This document shows, piece by piece, positions 8,389-16,507 of a stretch of DNA of 44,924 nt. The notes below the pieces were generated by a model. The model was given only the letters and a program-made list of their open reading frames with translations. It was not told the DNA's origin and made no database searches. Origin of the DNA: DASXBJ01 sp036491755 (GTDB taxonomy: Bacteria; Chloroflexota; Dormibacteria; Dormibacterales; Dormibacteraceae); NCBI GenBank assembly GCA_036491755.1, contig DASXBJ010000047.1, positions 1 to 44,924 on the forward strand, given 5' to 3'. Each line of letters begins with the position of its first letter. Position 1 is the first letter of the stretch. The translations under genes were made by a program, and so were the position numbers.

Positions 8389-9654
8389 CTAGCCTTTGAA
8401 GCCTGAGGGCGGTCCCGGAGGCAGATACAGCGTCGGGTCGACGGGGCGCTGGTTGATGCGCAGCTCGAAGTGCAGATGCGGGCCTGTCGAGTTCCCGGTC
8501 GATCCCTCCAATCCGACCGGCTGGCCCTGCACCACCGTCTGGCCGACCGCGACCAGGGCTGCCGAGAGATGGCCGTACAGCGTGTCGAGCCCGCCTGAAT
8601 GAGCGATGACGACGTAGATCCCATACCCGGTGCTGCTGCTGCCAACCAGGGCGACGACACCGTCGTCGGCGGCAGAGATAGGCGATGCGAACGGGGCGAC
8701 GAGGTCAATCCCAGTGTGGAAGTGCGGATAGGCGCCGAAGGGGGGCTCCAGAGCGAGCTGGCTAGGCCCGAACGGCTGTGAGATCTGGGCCAGCGGGGAC
8801 GGCCAGATGAACCTGTACTGGGTCGAGTGGCCTGCGCTGGGGGCAATCGCCCCGACGTTGTTCGACTGCGACCACAGCTGCACCTGCGTCCACACCGACT
8901 GCATGGCCGCGGCGATGACGGCATCCTCCTGCTGCGTGAGCAGGTCGACCACCTTCTGCGCGAGCGCGGGGGACTGCCCACTCAGCGCCCACAGCTCGTA
9001 GCGAGTCTCAGCGATCTTGGTGTCGAGGTCGGCCATCGACTGCTCCTGCTGTGTCTGCAAGGCCTTCAGCTGCGCCAGCTCCGCGTCGAGCTTCTGCTTC
9101 TGGATGACCTGCTCCGCGCGCGCATTCTGCTCGAGAATCCTCTGCGCCTTCTGCTCGGCAAGGTCACTGGTCAGAGATCTCTTGATCACCGCCGCCCGCT
9201 CGCCGGCAGCGTTCAGGTCAGAGGCCCTGGTGAGCAGGTCGCTCAGGCTGCGCGCCTCACCGAGGACGACCAGCACCGAAGTGGGCGCCACGTACATGGT
9301 GCGCGCGAGCTGCTGGAGCTGAGCTCGCTCGGCGTCGATGCGCCTGGCGAGGAATGCCTCGCGCTCCTGCGCGGCCGCGATCTGCGCGTCCAGGACGGCG
9401 ATCTTGGCCTGAACGTCGGCGATCTGCCCCTGGACCGTCGCCTGCTGGGTGGCGTTGTCCGCCAATGACTGACGCAGCTGCTCCTGGGCCGCCAGGGCGT
9501 CCGCCAGGTTGCTGCCGAGCTGGGTTCGCACCTGGTCGATCACCGCCTGCTGCTGCAGCAGCGGGTCGGTCGGATTGCTGTCGGCCGCAACGCTGCCCTG
9601 GGCGCTCACCACGGCCAGCAGGGCGACCGAGACGGCGAGGACGAGGCGCCTCAC
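8389..9654 (-). CDS. EnvC-like murein hydrolase / activator (coiled coil + peptidase M23)
   Basis: 421 residues. Signal peptide about 1-23 (VSVALLAVVSAQGSVAA), a long coiled coil to about residue 250 (heptads rich in Gln, Leu and Ala), then a C-terminal LytM/M23 domain. The domain keeps the zinc-site pattern: H313 and D317 (HTGID), H362 (YGH) and H393/H395 (HLHFE). Because these ligands are kept, it may be an active endopeptidase like mycobacterial or streptococcal FtsEX partners, rather than a catalytically dead EnvC. Its GTG start overlaps the ftsX stop (GTGA), so translation is coupled. FtsEX would drive its extracytoplasmic coiled coil to open the wall during division. Confidence 0.92.
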   Translation of the reverse strand: MRRLVLAVSVALLAVVSAQGSVAADSNPTDPLLQQQAVIDQVRTQLGSNLADALAAQEQLRQSLADNATQQATVQGQIADVQAKIAVLDAQIAAAQEREAFLARRIDAERAQLQQLARTMYVAPTSVLVVLGEARSLSDLLTRASDLNAAGERAAVIKRSLTSDLAEQKAQRILEQNARAEQVIQKQKLDAELAQLKALQTQQEQSMADLDTKIAETRYELWALSGQSPALAQKVVDLLTQQEDAVIAAAMQSVWTQVQLWSQSNNVGAIAPSAGHSTQYRFIWPSPLAQISQPFGPSQLALEPPFGAYPHFHTGIDLVAPFASPISAADDGVVALVGSSSTGYGIYVVIAHSGGLDTLYGHLSAALVAVGQTVVQGQPVGLEGSTGNSTGPHLHFELRINQRPVDPTLYLPPGPPSGFKG

Positions 9655-10598
9655 GACTCCATGTGCCTGCGCAAGCTGAGCAGGGAGGAGCCGGATCCGA
9701 GCCCGAGCCCGGCCGCGAACACCATCGCCGCGCCAATCGCCGCGACCGTGACAGTCACGCCCGGGGCGAACTGGGCGAACGATGCTGAGCCCGCCCGGAT
9801 GCCGATCAGGACCAAACCGAAAGTGACCAGGCCCGCCACGATGCCCGCCAACGCCCCGGTGATGGCGCCCTCGACCACGAACGGGCCGCGCACCATCCAG
9901 CGCGGCGCTCCCACCAGCTGCATGATCCTGATCTCGTCCCGCCGGGCGAGGATCGCGGCGCGAATGCTGTTGACCGTGACCATGACAGCGACAAAACCAA
10001 GGAGCGCCAGGAAGACACTGCCGGCCACCGCCAGGCCGAACAGCACGGTCTGGATCCGCTGATAGGCGCCCTGGTCATAGGACGTCGGGTTGGCCGCGTC
10101 GACCGCCACGTCGCTGCTCACCACCGCGTTGATCGCCGCGACGTCGGCGATGCTCTTCACCTGAACGTCGAGGCTCGCCGGGAACGGGTTGCTGTCGCTG
10201 GCGCCGGCGAGCTGGGGCAGGCCGGGTATGGTCTGGGCGCGCTTCATGGCGTCGGCCTTCGACGTGTAGGTGACCCGTGCGACGCGCGAGTCGGCGTAGA
10301 GCCGGGTCCACAGCGCGTCCACCTGGCCCGCGGTGGCGTCGTCCCGCATGTAGACATGGAGCAGCGAAGCCTGGCTCGCCTCGACCTGTTCGAGGTTGTT
10401 GAGCGCGAAGCCCGCCAGGCCGACGAGGCCGGTCAGCAGGAGGAGCAGCGTCATCGAGCCGAGCGCCGGCGCGGTGCTCGAGATGTTGCGCAGCCAGCTT
10501 CGAGCGGCGCCGCCGAAGACGTAACGCACGATATTCGCGGCGATGATCTGCGCCATCCGGCGGCGCGGGAAGTGACCCTCTACGAAGACGCCAGCCAC
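9651..10598 (-). CDS. ftsX: Cell-division permease-like protein FtsX
   Basis: 315 residues with four membrane helices: one near 43-66, an extracytoplasmic domain of about 130 residues (VYMRDDATAGQVDALW), then three helices near 185-210, 240-265 and 280-305. This is the FtsX topology. The conserved cytoplasmic loop ARRDEIRIMQLVGAPRWMVR is present. FtsX does not transport; it passes the ATPase cycle of FtsE to a wall hydrolase outside. GTG 10598 lies inside the end of ftsE (19 bp overlap) behind a good GGGGAGG ribosome-binding site. The stop overlaps the hydrolase start. Confidence 0.93.
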   Translation of the reverse strand: MAGVFVEGHFPRRRMAQIIAANIVRYVFGGAARSWLRNISSTAPALGSMTLLLLLTGLVGLAGFALNNLEQVEASQASLLHVYMRDDATAGQVDALWTRLYADSRVARVTYTSKADAMKRAQTIPGLPQLAGASDSNPFPASLDVQVKSIADVAAINAVVSSDVAVDAANPTSYDQGAYQRIQTVLFGLAVAGSVFLALLGFVAVMVTVNSIRAAILARRDEIRIMQLVGAPRWMVRGPFVVEGAITGALAGIVAGLVTFGLVLIGIRAGSASFAQFAPGVTVTVAAIGAAMVFAAGLGLGSGSSLLSLRRHMES

Positions 10599-11293
10599 GC
10601 CATCCTCCCCGTCTGGCCGGCAGGCTGGTCGCGTACGAGGCGGCCGTGCACCAGGGTGAGGACCCTACGCTGCAGGCGCCTCACGATCTCGACGTTATGG
10701 GTCGCGATCAGCACCGTGATGCCCCAGGCGGCGATGTCCTCGAAGAGGTCCATCATCTCCCAGGCCGTCTCCATGTCGAGGTTGCCTGTCGGCTCGTCGG
10801 CGATCAGCAGCGGCGGCTTGGCGATGACGGCGCGCGCCACGGCGACACGCTGCTGCTGGCCACCCGAGAGCTGGTTCGGGAAGGCGTCGCCCCGGTCCCC
10901 GAGGCCGACCGCCTCGAGGGCGTCGAGGGCGCGGTCATTCGCTTCGTCGTCGGAGACCCGCAGGTCGCCGACCTGCAGGGCGAAGGCGACGTTCTCCCGC
11001 GCGGTCAGGCGCGGCAAAAGCTTGTAGTCCTGGAAGACGACGCCGACGCGGCGGCGCAGGTCGGCGACCCGGGAGGCTTGCAGCGAGTGCGCGGCCATGC
11101 CGTCGACCCAGACCTCCCCGCGGCTGGGGCGGATCTCGCGGTTGATCAGCTTGAGCAGGGTCGTCTTGCCCGCGCCGCTGGGACCGACGAGAAAGCTCAG
11201 CTCTCCCGGGTCCAGGGCCAGGCAGACATCATCGAGCGCGAGCCTTGGGCCGTACGCTCGAGTCACCCCAGTGAACTCGACAATTGGGCGCAA
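10580..11293 (-). CDS. ftsE: Cell-division ATP-binding protein FtsE
   Basis: 237 residues. Walker A GPSGAGKT (37-44), Q-loop FQDYKLLP (87-94), signature LSGGQQQR (142-149), Walker B LLIADEP (162-168) and the TGNLD that follows are all present; FQDYKLL and INREIRPSRGEVWVDG are characteristic of FtsE. It is the first gene of ftsE-ftsX-envC. The start chosen is TTG 11293, because no ATG or GTG precedes RPIVEFTGV in frame closely enough; it has no clear ribosome-binding site, so initiation could be leaderless. Confidence 0.92.
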   Translation of the reverse strand: MRPIVEFTGVTRAYGPRLALDDVCLALDPGELSFLVGPSGAGKTTLLKLINREIRPSRGEVWVDGMAAHSLQASRVADLRRRVGVVFQDYKLLPRLTARENVAFALQVGDLRVSDDEANDRALDALEAVGLGDRGDAFPNQLSGGQQQRVAVARAVIAKPPLLIADEPTGNLDMETAWEMMDLFEDIAAWGITVLIATHNVEIVRRLQRRVLTLVHGRLVRDQPAGQTGRMAWLASS

Positions 11294-11393
11294 TACGAGA
11301 TGGCTAACGGGAAATGCGCCGGATTCCTGTCCTTCCGCCTGAACTCGGGTCGGGCGGGGGGTCAGGCCCGCGCTGCCGGCACTTGAACGCCGC

Positions 11394-12257
11394 CTACGCG
11401 GCCTTGGCCACCAGCCGGGCGGTCACGCCCGGAAAGTGGCTCAGGGCCTCGCGGATGGCCCTGTCGTCGGTGCCGACCAGCGCGATGGCACTGGCGTCGG
11501 CCGCCCCCGCCGCCAGCAGAAGCTCACGGGCCACGATGGCGAACCCGGCCACGTACATGCCGAGCCTGTCGGGGGTGCTGACGATCGCTGTAGCCACGGA
11601 GTCCTTGATGAGGTATTCCGCAGACCCGCCGCGGCCGACGACCGTTCGCTTCTTCCGTTCGCCGGCCAGGATCACAGCGGATGCCGTCAGGATGCAGAGC
11701 TCGGCGGCGCGCAGCTGCACGCCGATCAGCATCTCTCCGCCCATCTCTTCGTGGATGTGGTCGAGCTCCGTTTCGGGCACCCCGGTCAGGTGGGTTCGCG
11801 ACATGACCGGCGACGGGCCGTCGATCGTCACCTCGCGGATGCCGTGATGCAGCAGCATCGCGGTCAGGAAGGGCTCTGGCGATGCGGTGACCAGAACAGA
11901 TTCGATCGTCCCGATACCCGGGAAGCGCTGGCGGAGCAGCCACTGGGAGAGGAGCGCCTGGCCGACGTGCGCAGCGTCGGTGCGGCCGGCGACCGTCTGC
12001 ACGACCATCACCGATCGGCCGTTCAGGTCGCAGGCGTCCGCCGGCGTGCCCACGTGGCACTGGCCGTCGAGAACGATCAGACCGTCCACCCGGCGGCGCT
12101 CCGAACCACCACCTCCGATGACCAGCGGATACTCGAGGATCAGGCTGCCGCGGCCGACCGTCCGCCAGAACTCCTCCGTCATCGGCGGTTCGTGGGCGTT
12201 GCGCTTGACGATGCGCGCGGCAAACGGCGCGCGATCGGTGATGTAGCTCTGCTTCAT
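11394..12257 (-). CDS. Unknown protein, possible degenerate PD-(D/E)XK-type fold
   Basis: 287 residues from ATG 12257 (GGGGGA 9 bases upstream); the frame continues to a TTG at 12317. I do not recognise a named family. What can be seen: E42 (LILEYPL), D58 in a beta strand (RRRVDGLIVLDG), then SVMVVQTVAG (about 82-91) and a helix beginning VGQALLSQW (about 98-106). That order (E, D, strand with E-x-K, then a Q-containing helix) is the outline of PD-(D/E)XK nuclease-like folds, but the E-x-K position here reads Q-T-V, so catalysis would be lost. The C-terminal half is Rossmann-like and hydrophobic (ESVLVTASPEPFLTAMLLHHG). It lies alone between ftsE and a cupin gene, same strand as both. Confidence 0.5.
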   Translation of the reverse strand: MKQSYITDRAPFAARIVKRNAHEPPMTEEFWRTVGRGSLILEYPLVIGGGGSERRRVDGLIVLDGQCHVGTPADACDLNGRSVMVVQTVAGRTDAAHVGQALLSQWLLRQRFPGIGTIESVLVTASPEPFLTAMLLHHGIREVTIDGPSPVMSRTHLTGVPETELDHIHEEMGGEMLIGVQLRAAELCILTASAVILAGERKKRTVVGRGGSAEYLIKDSVATAIVSTPDRLGMYVAGFAIVARELLLAAGAADASAIALVGTDDRAIREALSHFPGVTARLVAKAA

Positions 12258-12402
12258 CGAGTCGAGTCCCCCGGCTTTCTCTGCAGGAATCGCTTGGTCA
12301 GAGAAAGAAAGGGCCAAGTGAAGGGCAGGTCGTCAAGGTGACCTGCCGCGGAAGGCTGCTCAGCTCACTGTACCCCCCAGCCTCCCGTAATCGACGCCGT
12401 AA

Positions 12403-12876
12403 TCAGGTCGAGGTATCGAGGCCCTCCCATAGGATCGACACGCCGTGTTCGCGGGCGATTGCGTCGACCGCGTCGCGGTTGGGCGGCCCTGGCGGCAGCT
12501 TGCCGAGCTGGGTGAAGTAGCTCGTCATTCGGGCCGCGGGGCTGAACCAGTAGAGCAACCTGGCCGGCACGGTCCCAAGGTTGGTATACGTGTGAGTGAC
12601 GCCCTGAGGGACGAAAGCAAAAGTGCCCGCGGGCGCCCTGACCACGTCAGAGCCGATGCGCAGCGTCAGTTCGCCCTCCAGGACATAGAACATCTCGGCG
12701 CACTCGTGATGGATGTGGAGGGGCGGTCCTGACCCGGCCGCCGTCACCTGCTCGTAGACGGCCACCGTGCCTGCGGTCTCCTCGCCGCCCGCCAGCGCAA
12801 CCGTCGGGTCTCCGGAGAGACCTTTTACAGGCTTGCCCCCGCCGGGCAACACCACCAGCCGCCCCTCGAACACCAC
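12403..12876 (-). CDS. Cupin domain protein
   Basis: 157 residues from GTG 12876. Cupin motif 1 is PLHIHHECAEMFYVLEGEL (His-x-His, later Glu) and motif 2 is PQGVTHTYTNLG, so a metal can probably be bound. The remainder (LLYWFSPAARMTSYFTQLGKLPPGP) resembles single-cupin proteins of the quercetinase/polyketide-cupin type, whose functions are mostly unknown. The frame is open upstream but there overlaps the divergent cupin gene at 12938 and looks like non-coding antisense. No Shine-Dalgarno is visible. The two cupins diverge from a 61-bp gap. Confidence 0.75.
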   Translation of the reverse strand: MVFEGRLVVLPGGGKPVKGLSGDPTVALAGGEETAGTVAVYEQVTAAGSGPPLHIHHECAEMFYVLEGELTLRIGSDVVRAPAGTFAFVPQGVTHTYTNLGTVPARLLYWFSPAARMTSYFTQLGKLPPGPPNRDAVDAIAREHGVSILWEGLDTST

Positions 12877-12937
12877 GATCGCGCGATTCTGGCATACGTT
12901 TGTAGTCGCCGGCGGCCAGTTAGCGGGAGGTGATGCC

Positions 12938-13351
12938 GTGACCCAGGATGGCGTTCGATACTTTGAGGCTCCGACGGGCCACGCGATCGAGCCCGGATCG
13001 TTTGCGTCGATCGAGAAGCTCGAGCCCCAGCTCGAGCTCGCTCCCGGCGTGACGTCGAGACCGCTGGTCGGCACGAACCTGCTGGCGAGCTTCGTCAGGT
13101 ACGAGCCCAACTCCGTCGCCCCGCTCCACTCCCACGTCGAGGAGCAGGTATTTGTCGTGCTGGAAGGCGAGATCGAGCTGGAGATGGACGGCGAGCGTCG
13201 AATCATGCGGGTCGGCGATGCGGCGCTGATCCCGGCCTGGGTCGCACACTCGGCGCGGTCGCTCTCGGCGAAGGCGTATCAGCTGGACGTCTTCAGCCCG
13301 CCTCGCAAGGCCATGCTCGACCTGATCGAGAAAGGAAAGCCCACCGGCTAG
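12938..13351 (+). CDS. Cupin domain protein
   Basis: 137 residues. GTG 12938 is fixed by a strong ribosome-binding site (GGGAGG, 8 bases upstream). One cupin barrel: motif 1 VAPLHSHVEEQVFVVLEGEI (His-x-His, Glu-Gln) and motif 2 IPAWVAHSA. The N-terminus (VRYFEAPTGHAIEPGSF) and a C-terminal helix (RKAMLDLIEKG) suggest the KdgF/dimethylsulfoniopropionate-lyase-like or sugar-related small cupins, but no substrate can be given. It converges on the SDR gene, with 12 bp between the stops. Confidence 0.77.
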   Translation: MTQDGVRYFEAPTGHAIEPGSFASIEKLEPQLELAPGVTSRPLVGTNLLASFVRYEPNSVAPLHSHVEEQVFVVLEGEIELEMDGERRIMRVGDAALIPAWVAHSARSLSAKAYQLDVFSPPRKAMLDLIEKGKPTG

Positions 13352-13363
13352 CCGCGACGGCGC

Positions 13364-14116
13364 CTACGTGAAGACGGCGCCTCCGTTGGGGCTGATGAAT
13401 TGGCCCAGGAAGAAGTTCCCGTCGTCCGAGGCCAGCAGCACCGCCGGCGCGGCGATCTCGTCGACGGTGCCGAGGCGCTCGGCCAGGATCTCGGTCTCCT
13501 TTTTGATCCATTCCGGGGACATGTCGGCCAGGATCAGGTCGGTCGCGATCGGGCCGGGAGCCAGGCTGTTCACGCATATTCCCGGTCCCACCTCGAGCTG
13601 CAGCGCTCGCGTGAAGCCTTCGATCCCCGCCTTGGCCGCGCAGTAGTGCGCCTGGGTCGGGCGGCCCTTGCGCGCGAGCTCTGAGCTGATGTTGATGATC
13701 TTGCCCACCGGGTCGGTTGGGATGTATGGCAGGGCGAATTTGGTCGCCAGGAACACGCCGCGGAGGTCAGTGCCGATCAGCCGGTCCCACTCCTCGACCG
13801 GCATGTCGCGCACCGTGAACTCCCGCCCGATCGCCCCCGCGTTGTTGACCAGGATGTTGATGTGCTGGTAGCGGCCCACCGTCTCGTCGACCGCCCGTTT
13901 GGCGTCGGCGACGTCGGCCGCGTCGGCCTGGATGGCGAACGCCTCGCCGCCGGCAGCTTGAATCTCAGCCACCACCTCACGCGCCGAGGCAGACCTAGCC
14001 CGGTAGGTGAAAGCGACGCGCGCACCCTCACGGGCGAACGCTTTCGCGATCGCCGCGCCGATGCCACGGCTCCCTCCGGTGATTAGGGCGGTGCGCCCCT
14101 CCAGCTTTCGCGCCAG
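13364..14116 (-). CDS. Short-chain dehydrogenase/reductase (apparent CTG start)
   Basis: NAD(P)-dependent oxidoreductase of the classical SDR family, 250 residues if read from CTG 14116. The nucleotide-binding motif TGGSRGIG (13-20), NNAG and the active-site YCAAK are all present, so it should be active. The only ATG/GTG/TTG start in frame is GTG 13975, which would delete the first 47 residues, including TGGSRGIG; the frame is closed by TGA at 14168-14170. CTG 14116 has GAAGG 7 bases upstream and gives the normal length. It is the last gene of the operon with the amino-acid permease (stop at 14130, 13 bp away). Confidence 0.85.
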   Translation of the reverse strand: MARKLEGRTALITGGSRGIGAAIAKAFAREGARVAFTYRARSASAREVVAEIQAAGGEAFAIQADAADVADAKRAVDETVGRYQHINILVNNAGAIGREFTVRDMPVEEWDRLIGTDLRGVFLATKFALPYIPTDPVGKIINISSELARKGRPTQAHYCAAKAGIEGFTRALQLEVGPGICVNSLAPGPIATDLILADMSPEWIKKETEILAERLGTVDEIAAPAVLLASDDGNFFLGQFISPNGGAVFT

Positions 14117-14129
14117 GGTGGTGCCTTCG

Positions 14130-15620
14130 TTACTCGGTCGGGGCGCCTGCCGCGGAAGCGGCCTCGATCAGGCTTGACGGCGTGTGCCCGCTCATCTCGT
14201 GGCGCGGCGCCAGCATGTACGCGATGATCCCGAGCACCGCGAGGGCGACGGTGACCACGATGACGCCGTAGTTCTGGTACCACGGGAGTGACGGGCTGCG
14301 CGGCCACCACACGTTCACGAGCTCGAACACGGTCCAGATCGCCGCGACGAGGGTCACCGCCATGCTCGCCTTGCCGAGCGTGAACGGCCCGGCGACATGC
14401 TTGCCGCGGAACTGCAGGATGAGCTGGGACACGATCACGAAGCCGTATGAGATGAAGAACCCGACGACAGCGACGCTGAGCAGGGTGGTGAACACCTGCG
14501 ACGCGCCGATGTTGACCAGCAGGATCACGATGGAGACGCCCGCGATGGTGCACAGCGCGACCACGGGCAGCTTGCGGCCCGCCGACAACCTGGTGAAGAA
14601 GTTCGCGCCCGGGATCGTCCTGTCTCGTCCCATCGCGTAGAGCGTCCGGGAGCCGGCTGTGTGGAGGGCGACCATGCTCCCGATGAATCCCATTGCGATC
14701 AGGAGCAGGACGGGCTTGTCGAACCCGCTGCCGAAGTGATATGTGACGGTCTGGATCACCGGGTCGGCGATGTTGCCGGTCATCGCGGCCTTGATGTCGG
14801 GGATGGCGAGGATCGAGGCCAGCGTGACGAAGACGGTGAGCAGGCCGATGCTGACCATGACCCAGACGATCGCCTTGGGCACGTTGCGCGCCGGGTCGTG
14901 CACCTCTTCGGCGATCGCGCCCGCCGCGTCGAACCCCAGGAAGGTCCACCCCATGAAAGCGATCGCGCCAAACCAGCCCATCCACAGCCAGTTGAAGCCG
15001 CCGTCCGTGCTGTACGTCTGCGTGAGCGTGTCGAATCCGTGGACTCGAAAGAAGAAGAACAGGACGATCGCCAGCAGCACCGTGGTGGTGAGCTCGGCGA
15101 TGAGGAAGAGGCTGACGAAAACCTTGAGAATCGACTGGGCGATGGCATTGATCGCCAGCCCCACGAGCACGACCGCGATGGCCAAGTAGATCGTGGTCAA
15201 CTTGTCGGCGTTGATGCCGATGCCGGGCAGGATGAAGCTGGACGCCGCGTAAGCGCAGGTCGTCCCCGCAAACACCATCGTCCACCAGTAGGCCCACGCC
15301 GCGAACCAGCCCGCTCTCGCGCCCGTCTGTTTGCGCGTCCATTGATATACGCCGCCCTCCAGGGGCCAGCTGCTGGCGACCTCGGCGAGGATCAGCGAAA
15401 CCATGAACTGGCCTGCGAGCACGACCAGGAGGCCCCAGAAAAAGGTCGGTCCCGCGGCCCCGAGGGCGATCGCGAACACGCCGTAGAAAGCAACGATGAG
15501 CGATGTGTCGGCGAAGCTGATGGCGAACGCGTGGAAGAAGCCGAACTCGCGTCGCAGCTCGGGCTTGTAGCCCATCTCAGCTATGTGCGCGTCCTCGTAA
15601 TCAGCCATGTCGCCCCTCAC
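14130..15620 (-). CDS. APC-family amino acid permease
   Basis: 496 residues with about 12 membrane helices. The N-terminal GFFHAFAISFADTSLIVAFYG and the loop SSWPLEGGVYQWTRKQTG match the amino acid/polyamine/organocation superfamily, nearest the GABA/choline-type (UGA4-like) branch; so are FDAAGAIAEEVHDPARNVPKAI and RTLYAMGRDRTIPG. It should import an amino acid or related amine by ion symport. GTG 15620 has GGCGGAGG 6 bases upstream; ATG 15608 is an alternative. It sits between SDR genes in one minus-strand operon divergent from an agmatinase-family gene, so a guanidino or amino compound is a reasonable guess for its cargo. Confidence 0.9.
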   Translation of the reverse strand: MRGDMADYEDAHIAEMGYKPELRREFGFFHAFAISFADTSLIVAFYGVFAIALGAAGPTFFWGLLVVLAGQFMVSLILAEVASSWPLEGGVYQWTRKQTGARAGWFAAWAYWWTMVFAGTTCAYAASSFILPGIGINADKLTTIYLAIAVVLVGLAINAIAQSILKVFVSLFLIAELTTTVLLAIVLFFFFRVHGFDTLTQTYSTDGGFNWLWMGWFGAIAFMGWTFLGFDAAGAIAEEVHDPARNVPKAIVWVMVSIGLLTVFVTLASILAIPDIKAAMTGNIADPVIQTVTYHFGSGFDKPVLLLIAMGFIGSMVALHTAGSRTLYAMGRDRTIPGANFFTRLSAGRKLPVVALCTIAGVSIVILLVNIGASQVFTTLLSVAVVGFFISYGFVIVSQLILQFRGKHVAGPFTLGKASMAVTLVAAIWTVFELVNVWWPRSPSLPWYQNYGVIVVTVALAVLGIIAYMLAPRHEMSGHTPSSLIEAASAAGAPTE

Positions 15621-15745
15621 GACAGGCCTCCGCCGATCACGGCAAGGAAATCAAACAAGCGCATCAGTCGTCGCCTCCCCTTAACGAACCGATCCCCGGT
15701 GGAAGGGCCATTCTCATCCCGGCCATCCGCACTGTCAATAGCGGC

Positions 15746-16507
15746 TCACATCGAGCCGCGGATCTCGCCGCCGTTCGGATGGATTGTCTGGCCGGCGAAC
15801 GCTCGGGCGGTCTCGGTCGAGAGGAACACCACAGCGCGCGCGACATCGTCCGGAGTGCCGATCCGGCCCGCGGGGATGTTCTTGGCGTAGATCCGATGCA
15901 TCTCCTCGAGCGACACACCGGCGTCATCAGCGTCGACCTGCAGCTGCGGCGTGTCGATGATCCCAGGGGCCACGATCGACACGTAAATGCGCTCCGGGGC
16001 CAGCTCGCGGGCGAGCGATCGCCCGAACGAGATGAGCGCGGATTTCGAGGCCGCGTATCCACTGGCGTTCTCCCATCCGATCGGTCCCCACAGCGAGCTG
16101 AACAGGACGATCCGGCCGCGGCCGAGGCGGCGCATTCCGGGCACCACCGCGGCGACAACGTCCATGTGGCCGGTGAGGTTGATGTCGACCTGCTCCCACC
16201 ATTGCTTTTCGTCCTGTTCCAGAAACGGCTTCATCGTCATGCGGGCCGCGTTGCAAACGAGCACCTCGATGGGACCGAGCGCCGCCTCCACCTCGGCGAC
16301 CATGCGGCGAACAGCGGCGGGAGACGCAATGTCGGCGGGTGCCGGAAACCCGCCCATGTCATCCACGACTGCTCGGAGCCGTTGATCGTCGACTCGCGCG
16401 TTGACCGCGACGCGCGCGCCCTCCTGCGCCATGCGCTTCACGATCCCTTTACCTATGCCCTGCGCTGCACCTGTGACGAGGCAGACGACACCATCGAGTG
16501 GTCTCAT
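15746..16507 (-). CDS. Short-chain dehydrogenase/reductase
   Basis: 253 residues, complete classical SDR: TGAAQGIG (13-20) for the cofactor, CNAA in place of NNAG, a catalytic Ser in LFSSLWG and YAASK. ATG 16507 follows immediately after the TAG of the upstream SDR-like gene (TAGATG), so the two are translated together. The 125 bp to the permease start downstream holds no gene. Substrate unknown. Confidence 0.9.
   Translation of the reverse strand: MRPLDGVVCLVTGAAQGIGKGIVKRMAQEGARVAVNARVDDQRLRAVVDDMGGFPAPADIASPAAVRRMVAEVEAALGPIEVLVCNAARMTMKPFLEQDEKQWWEQVDINLTGHMDVVAAVVPGMRRLGRGRIVLFSSLWGPIGWENASGYAASKSALISFGRSLARELAPERIYVSIVAPGIIDTPQLQVDADDAGVSLEEMHRIYAKNIPAGRIGTPDDVARAVVFLSTETARAFAGQTIHPNGGEIRGSM

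Noticed and set aside
8352..8981. N-terminal extension of the Crp-like gene
   Set aside because: It overlaps the peptidase M23 gene in another frame and translates to low-complexity Ser/Arg sequence; the regulator starts at GTG 8351.
12877..13206. N-terminal extension of the minus-strand cupin
   Set aside because: Antisense to the cupin at 12938, which has a strong ribosome-binding site; the extension is Ser/Thr/Pro-rich without family similarity.
13976..15342. Long minus-strand open frame (His/Arg-rich) overlapping the amino-acid permease
   Set aside because: Frame shadow of the permease gene; no recognisable domain and strongly biased composition.
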